A stretch of DNA of 64,000 nucleotides from Clavulina sp. PMI_390 (taxonomy: Eukaryota > Basidiomycota > Agaricomycetes > Cantharellales > Hydnaceae). Below, piece by piece: positions 57,211 through 64,000 of this stretch (its first letter is position 1; every line of letters starts with the position of its first letter). Made by a program: the position numbers and the translations under genes. The notes beneath the pieces were generated by a model. The model worked only from the letters and a program-made list of their open reading frames with translations, did no database searches and was not told the DNA's origin. The stretch is from positions 124,001-188,000 of the forward strand of contig WIDE01000009.1 in the NCBI GenBank assembly GCA_015039315.1. The letters run 5' to 3'.

Positions 57211-60200
57211 ATGAATGGGGTAAGCTCTGTCCACACCGATGACATTGTTTTTGTTGCACTGGGTCCGATAAGCTCTGACCGCGTCTCTATCGTGCATACT
57301 GTAGTTCCTGCTCAGTTGCAGCACCCCACTTCCTTCCTTGCCCTTGATGATGGAGATCTCCCACCAGAATGCCAAACTCTTCAGGTCCCATCACTAGCTC
57401 GGCCACGATCACATCCGAGACTCAAACCCCGTTCACAGTCCCAAATTCGTAAGCTATTTATTGATCTCCCTTTCTTTATTCGAGCTGCTCTCAATATCCC
57501 TCCCATATGTCCTTGCTGATCATGGATGGCCAATTTGTCCTACAGCTACGTCTTCATCGTTCGCCAAGAATCGAGGTATCCGGCACCCGCCTGTCCTTGC
57601 TGATGCTCCAAGTCATCTCGGGTTGCAATGTTCGATAGCGCCGCCATGTCCTCGTGCTCGCAGCGTCGGGGATTTGCCAAGCCGCGAAAGAAATTACCCC
57701 ACAACTACCAGTGAAGGTAGTGATACGCCCGGGGACGACGAAATATTCGGACCGCGGAAGTACGTCAAATTCTATGATCGTAGCCGTAAGCCTATCATTA
57801 ACGACCCCCCATGCACATCACCTCGTGTATTGGTAGAAAAAAGATACAAAAGCCACCAAAGGCTCCACCAGCCTCCTCGCCTCCAGAGATATTGACCTTC
57901 CCTCCCACTCCACCCCCCGAAGCACGCTTTGTGGTTCCTTGCGTACCGCCAAGGCGCAAGATGTCTCAGAATTCTGGCGACAATCCCGCGTCCACATCTC
58001 GCATTGCACAAGCGGCAAAGCATTCTCGCCCTCGACGTCCTACGCTCCAAATCATTCCCCTCCTCCCCTCAAACTCACCTTCTGCCGCCGAAAACAATGC
58101 CGCCACATCATTTATTCCATCTCCAACGTCCACTCCCGACGATGAGGACAACCTGATGATGCTAGTTCGACGGGATACCCGGCCCACGCAATCCCGGATA
58201 CCAACAGCTGAGCCACACCCAATCTTCCCGCACGGCGTGCAGCACTCTATGGTGGCTCCATCACATTACCGCCCTAATTTCCCGAGCTCGAGTACACGGC
58301 CGAATAATTATGGTGCTCGGGACGTTCCGACGCGGGAAAGAAGTCAAACGCTTGGGACTGCTCAAACGACGAAGAGGCCTGGCACGAGTCCTTTACCTGC
58401 CTCACGACTCGTAGCCGGGAACAGGAGTCGACCCAGCGTTAGGAGGAGCACTAGTTCACGACCTTTGACGGCCGCCAGAGGTACGAATGCTGGGGGAGAA
58501 GCGAGTCTCAAGAAGGACGGAAAATCTCCTGTCAACGAACTAGAGCGCTATCCCGACGATCAAAGCAATTCGACCGACGCGAAGACAATTGAGCCCACCA
58601 CATGGTCAACTGCACCGCCGCGATCCCGCTCTCAGCCCCAAATATCCCCTTCGTTACGGCCATCCACAGCCCCGCCGCTACCACCTCCTATACCCTCATT
58701 ATCGTCACCCCCTAGCACCGAGAGTTTGTCAGCTGGTTCGTCGGGGAAAAACATTTTGAAGCGCACATCCCTCCCTCTTCCGCCGCCTGTCGGTCCTATC
58801 CCTTCCATCCCCATGTCCCTGTCGGTATTCGTTTCCCCTGTTACCCCTGCTTCCAGTCGTTTTCCGTCCGGGCCCTCCACCCCAGAGTCTCCCAATACCA
58901 GTATACCTTCTCTGTCCCTCTCCCCCACGTCGCCCTCAAATTCTCTCCCACTTCTCTCGCCTACCGCAGCACGTGCTCCTGCGTGCCTCACCGCCATATC
59001 AAATGATAGAATTGCAAAGCCAGCGGCGGTTGCGACAGGGTTAGTACTTCCAGAAGCCGTAGTGCTTCAAGGGGTAAACCCATGTGTCGAGAATAGAATC
59101 ATGGCCGACTCGGACGCAAAACTCGGCCGCCCGGCCAGCTCAAGTTCAATTCCATCTCAATTCTCTATTAGCCCCGCCGGAGCGAACGTCAACCCTTTCG
59201 GGGGCACACGGTTGCGCACATTATCGATCCCTTCGTCTCACCAGCGACACCCATTTGCAACCGCTGACGTGGGCCAAATTCGGCCTACGCCCATGCCCCC
59301 ATTGGCTCGTTCTGCGACGGTTATTGTCGCGAATGAGGATGGACCGGCGTCTCCTAGGGATATGGTAGCTTCTGGTAGCATTGCGAGGGGTACTTTTACT
59401 CCCACAGAGCGGACAGGGACCCCACACGAGGGTATCAGTCGGAATGGCCGATTACCCAGTATTTCTGGTATGTCTTGTTACCAAAAGATTCTTCTCCTGA
59501 CTTTTCCCATGGCCACGAGGGATTCTGACTTGCATTACTCTCTCGTTTTGGCAATTTTCCGATGCAGCTGGTCTTTCGTCTGTATCAACACCCAATGTCA
59601 GCCATATCAGCCTCGCTACAGACCATATGACCCTCGCCTCAATCAGCCCTCAAACCTCAATATTAAGCGAATCCACGAAAATGTCTCTTCCAGGGTCTGA
59701 GAATGGTCATCTCTCACCTTCGTCGAAGCGTGACTACGAGAAGGAGAAGCGCCGTGGACTCCAGACTGTGCTTCGAATCCCCAGGTTCCTCCAGTCGCAG
59801 AGTTCCTCAAACTCCAGAGAGACCGGTCAAAATCCTCGAAGCACCAATATGGACTCGAGAGGCGAAACCGCAGGAGTCAAGCCGGCGTTAACTTCTCCCC
59901 AAACCAAGACCCGCGCCCAAACCACTTCTGTAGAAGAAGATTGGGAGGACCTTGATCAACGTAGTCCTGTACCAGGCTCATGGACCATGCTCTATCCAAC
60001 AGTTTCCGCTCCATCACCTCCATCACCATCCAAAATACGGCCCAAATCCGTTCGACCAAAACCCAAGATTAATCCTAACCTGGCGACCAGTCCTGATCCA
60101 GGTGCTAGCAACCTAGATATAGCTTCCGCGCATCCTTCTACCAGTGATTCCTCGGCTGCACCAGTTGCTACCTCCATCCCTCAGCCTGTATTTTCTTCCT

Positions 60201-60619
60201 CCCAACCTAAACCGGTCCCGCCCAGTGGTAGACATCCGGAGCGTCGCTCTACGCAAGGATCCAAATCTATATCGAGCCGCTTCTTTGGTTTCATGTCTCA
60301 GTCTAGCGGCGCGGCTTCGGCAGCTCGAGCTCCGCACCATGGCTTTGGAGCCAGCGCCATGGAAGGGGACACATCGAATGCGGAATCAGATGTGAACCCC
60401 GCATCAGACCCTGGCCCCAGCTCAGTGTCGCTCGGATACGACGAGCCGACGCTGGCGACCAAAGCACCCCAACCCCAGCTGTCCAACATCACGAGGGAGA
60501 GCGCACCGCGACATCCATCGCACCTGGGGAGAACCTCAGTCACGACGATGGGTGTTGTGTCTTCTCGGAATGGTGCCGCCAAGAAAGAGAAAAGACCGTC
60601 AGTACAGAGACCCTATTAG
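57211..60619 (+). CDS. Long Ser/Pro-rich disordered protein, unknown
   Basis: No family was recognised. The model joins an uncertain 5' exon (ATG 57211 to about 57448) to KNRGIRHPPVLADAPSHLG..., then RNYPTTTSEGSDTPGDDEIF and GPRKYVKFYDRS. An 86-nt intron (donor GTAAGC, acceptor CACCAG) then leads to PSSPPEILTFPPTPPPEARF. The large exon to about 59471 is rich in Ser, Pro, Thr and Arg (for example PSTAPPLPPPIPSLSSPPS). A 98-nt intron (about 59472-59569) leads to AGLSSVSTPNVSHISLA and a final Lys/Arg/Ser-rich part ending KKEKRPSVQRPY. There is no membrane segment or signal peptide. Such proteins are often signalling scaffolds or nuclear proteins, but the sequence does not say which. The start is the weakest point. 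Confidence 0.6.
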
Positions 60620-61037
60620 GTCGCGCAAGCCTGCTGTTCTTCCTATCAGCTACTAGATAGAAGAAACGAATGCGTCGGAGTGGGCTAACTTGGTAAATTC
60701 TGGTGTAACCCCTTGAGACTTCCCTCCCTCTACTTTATCCCTTACTACTTTTCCAAGCTCGATTCTTGAACATTTCACAGGAATTTTTTTGATCCAAAAC
60801 ATCCCCCTTGCTGTTCTAACTCCAGTCGCTCACTGCTCTGTTTTTCATCCCTTTATTCGACTTCGTTTTCGTTCATAGTTGGTCCCCATGTATATTCACA
60901 TCCACATACCATGTACAGTAATACAGCTTTTTCGGTCAGCGTGTGTATGTACGGCTACACTACATACCCCATACATAACCTGTCATTTTTGTTTGAATCC
61001 CGCTCAATGAATATTGACCGACGACAACCTGGTTTGA
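60620..61037. other. Intergenic, convergent 3' ends
   Basis: About 420 bp between convergent genes, pyrimidine-rich on the plus strand (TCCCTCCCTCTAC, CCTTACTACTTTTCC). Expected to hold two 3' untranslated regions. Confidence 0.45.
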
Positions 61038-64000
61038 TTAATGGTGGTGACCAGCATGCGAATGCCCATGATGGCCATGGTCGTGGCCCTCGTCGTCGTC
61101 TTCGTCATCATCCCCCCAACCATCGTCATCGTCGTCATTGTCCGATGCAGGTCCCAGCTGCTCTAACTCGTTCTTGAGGCCCTCAATATCATCAAACGCA
61201 CCACTCTCCTGACTGTACATAACCATGTTCTCAAGTGCCATCCGCAAATCTTCTTTGTATTCACTGCCGTGTTGAGAGTTATCGACGTCCTTTCCTTGGG
61301 GTCCATTTGAAGAAGAATGAAGCTCTCGGAAAAGCGTGAGAGCTTCTCGACCGGCGGTAGCAGCTTCGAGAGGCCGATCGGCGGCGAGGAGGTCTCCAGC
61401 GTAGTTCGTAAGGTACTGAGCTAAGGGGACCTTGTGGGGTCCTGGTTGACGCTCAAAAAGTCCTATGATTGCAATACCATATCAAGGTCAATGAACGCTT
61501 CAGTGGGGAATAGGGTGAGGGACGGATTCGCTGGACTGACCACGTCGATATTTCACAGCTTGTTCGCCAAGCTGGCAGGCCGTGTCCAAGTCCTGCATCT
61601 CTACATAATACAGGGCATTTTGGTAGTACTGTTCCGATAGTTCAGCGCAGTAGATATCAGGACGTAGCCTGAACAGCTCAGTCCATCGTTGCAGAGCTTC
61701 GTCAGCAATAGCAATAGCTGGGGCTCTATCATCTGGGAATGCGCGGAATAGCGATTGAGCATGACATGCTAGCGATATTACGAGATTAGTTTCGTATGCG
61801 TCGGGGTTTCCAGCGCAGAGCTCCTATTCGTTTCGTGAGCAGCAACTCGCATCAACATCGGAATTGTTGCACGAACCCGAGCAGTTTCTAGCGACTTCCC
61901 AGAACATTTGGAAGCCTCCTCTAGCCGATCCAAGCCTGCCAGGGTATCGGTCTTCGTCATCAACAACGAGGAAAGTCTCTCCAGGTTGACTTCATGGTCA
62001 CCAAGATTTTGATCTAGTAAGGTTCGCAAGATTCCCAGAGCTTCATCTTCGAGAAGCAAGGCCTCATCAAGTTGTTCAAGGTCAGACAGCTTGCGTGCGC
62101 AATACTCTAGGACATCGACATCCCTTCCATCTTCGTACAGTCCTTCATGACTACCGGATGCCAAGACATGTCGGGCTTGCTGCCCGGTTTCAAGAGCACC
62201 CTCCTCATCTCCAAGCGCATCCTGCGCTTCTGATTTGGCACGCAGCGCAAAAGCATAAGGCTTCCGCCTGTACTCTGTAGCTCGAGGATTTGGAGTAGAC
62301 TCGATGAGTGCTAAGCCACGTTCTGCTAGTTCCAAAGCATACTCGGGTCGATTATTCGCAAGGAAGACTTCAGATAGCCTGATGAGGGACTGAGCGTCAT
62401 TCCAAACGCCCTTCTCGTCATCGTCAGGATTTTTGGTGAATAGCTCGGCGAGCGGATCGTCCGGAAGATGGCCAGGACCGTGCCGCTCTCGACGGAGAGC
62501 CATCACCAAATGACGGGCGAACCAGCGGTGACTGTACTTGCTGAGGGGATATGGCGGGCATACAGAGGCGATAATTTCTAGGATTTCGGCGAATTTCTCG
62601 ACGGTGACAACTTTGCAAGCAGCAGTGCTATGCAATTGCTCGGAATTTGTGGAGGTGGACGTTGGAGAGAGATCGAAGATGACTGCAGACGTGTGTGCAC
62701 CAAACGCCTTTTCCTTGGAGTTGTAGAATGAGATGGTCTCTTCGGGATGCTTGAGCCCTCCCCTGACCACTCTGATCCAACTAGTAGCACTGTCTTCCAG
62801 ACCGAACGACACGACAGCCGATTCTTCTTCTTCGGGCTGGATCGCGTTTCAGTTGTTGGCTATCGCGTCTCAGCATAAACAGCTCACCTTTTCCCCTCGT
62901 AGGAGGTATACATCTTGTACTACACCGACAGTTTGGGCTAGATCCTCCCTGTCGAAGATCCACGTCGTGAATGAGTCAACATGGCGGTCCCTAGCAGCTG
63001 GGCGACCAGAAGAGAGAGCCGCTTTTTCAAAGGGGCAGGCATCCTCTGGAATGGTGGGGGATGTTTGCGGCTAAAGAATTGACATCACAATTGGCGATAT
63101 GAGACCTGTCATCATAGTATAGTAAGTGGAACTCACGATTGGAGGTTCTAATTGGATTCTATAGACTGGGAGAAGGACATCCTATGGTATCGAAGTCAGA
63201 TTGAGCCGACGCTGGGTAGTTGCGCGCTGCATCATACCGGGTTTGATGTACGAATTGGTCTCCAGAGGGTCTACGTGAAGAGCGTTGGTCCTAGAAGATT
63301 TCGATTTGACATCACAGGGCTTCCGTACCTGAACATCCCACCTCCATGAGTTGACTCTGGCAATGAGTAACTTGATGCCCTTCAATAGTTCATCCTTTTG
63401 TGAGAGCAACGGCATTAGTTCTTCCAAATCACTAAGTGACGTAGCGTATACGTGTTCAGCTGAGCATAATTCCGGTAGCCGGATGGAACTTACGTTTGAA
63501 GTGGAGGGAGGCGCTCTAAAATCGGGAGCTGGGACTCCTTGCCCCGTCGATCAAATGCTGTCACATGTCTCAGGCGTTGAAAGAGGGCGGATAGAAGATC
63601 GAGCTGCGCAAAAGCTTTCTCTGATGCAGTCTTGAGCTCATTGTTGAGAGACTTGAAGTTTGTCTTTTATGACATGGGCAGCACGAAGAGATAACCAGAC
63701 AGGTAGAGATTCAGTGCACCAAGGATAATACCGGATATTTCAGACGCACGAGCGTGTCTTCAGTGGTCCCTCTGAGTTTAAGCAGCAACTTGAGGATTTC
63801 GCTTGCTTTCTTGTCGCGCTGATTGCCCAAGAAATTGCGCCGAAAGCGATCAGGCTGGAGATCCAATGTTGAACCATCAGGCAATTCTTCCACTGGGATT
63901 CATGAGATCTCTATGATAAAGCGCCTGTTTATATGGGCTTTGATCCTCACACGCTTGGGCAAGTGACTGCATGGCCTCCATAGCTGCAAACAAATTGCTG
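61038..64000 (-). CDS. TPR-like repeat protein with acidic His-rich tail (5' part missing)
   Basis: A large multi-exon gene entering from the right edge, so its N-terminus is not seen. The first visible exons read AMEAMQSLAQACEDQSPYK, VEELPDGSTLDLQPDRFRR and LKLLLKLRGTTEDTLVRLKY. Then come KDELLKGIKLLIARVNSWRW joined to DVLLPVYRIQLEPPI, then PQTSPTIPEDACPFEKAAL and EESAVVSFGLEDSATSWIR. The 62812-61778 region is helical with TPR-like repeats (IRLSEVFLANNRPEYALELA, ALEALGDEEGALE-type pairs, LDEALLLEDEALGILRTLLD), suggesting protein-protein contacts. The last exon ends in a run of Asp/Glu followed by alternating His/Gly (GHDHGHHGHSHAGHHH). Introns keep phase at 62837-62888, 63073-63137 and 63197-63315. 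The function is unknown, and the exons near 63330-64000 are less certain. Confidence 0.6.

Noticed and set aside
1..64000. CRISPR arrays, phage or bacterial operons
   Set aside because: The sequence is nuclear fungal DNA with spliceosomal introns; no regularly spaced direct repeats were seen.

Overview
The window is nuclear DNA of a filamentous basidiomycete. Genes carry many short GT-AG introns (mostly 50-80 nt), both strands are densely coded, and the families are typical of Agaricomycetes: DUF6534 membrane proteins, a TKL-like kinase, F-box-like proteins, Zn2Cys6 regulators, GH74 and CE8 secreted enzymes and a Tad-like LINE. A plant-associated or saprotrophic wall degrader of the Rhizoctonia/Ceratobasidium kind fits best; that placement is inference.

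Layout. 1-11 kb: mitochondrial aspartate aminotransferase (5' end only) diverging from cytosolic aspartyl-tRNA synthetase, a GH74-CBM1 xyloglucanase, and an amino-acid permease. 11-14 kb: a gene-poor stretch. 14-22.4 kb: the PIG-H/Gpi15 subunit of GPI-anchor synthesis, a secreted protein of unknown function, a tRNA-Gly and a long glycogenin. 23.5-33 kb: three DUF6534 membrane protein genes on the minus strand; the first two lie in a tandem duplication of about 3.4 kb that also carries an unrecognised reading frame. 33.9-45.4 kb: a small C2H2-type protein, a short Zn2Cys6 protein, an F-box-like protein, a 5'-truncated LINE, and a locus that splices in frame from a protein kinase domain into a Zn2Cys6/Fungal_trans transcription factor. 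46-53 kb: a stray exon, a CE8 pectin methylesterase and a tandem pair of intronless F-box-like genes. 53.5-64 kb: a synaptobrevin v-SNARE, glucosamine-6-phosphate N-acetyltransferase, a long disordered protein and a TPR-like protein with an acidic, His-rich tail that runs off the right edge.

How the genes relate. Fungal genes are not in operons, but some themes recur: plant-wall attack (GH74, CE8), glycan and anchor biosynthesis (Gpi15, Gna1, glycogenin), secretion (v-SNARE), and expanded lineage-specific families (DUF6534, F-box-like). The most unusual features are a 2-nt micro-exon that the GH74 reading frame requires, a kinase/zinc-cluster chimera, and a v-SNARE gene whose start codon is split by an intron and which also has an 8-nt exon. 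Spliced models were built by hand from splice signals and protein conservation, so exon edges away from conserved domains are less certain.
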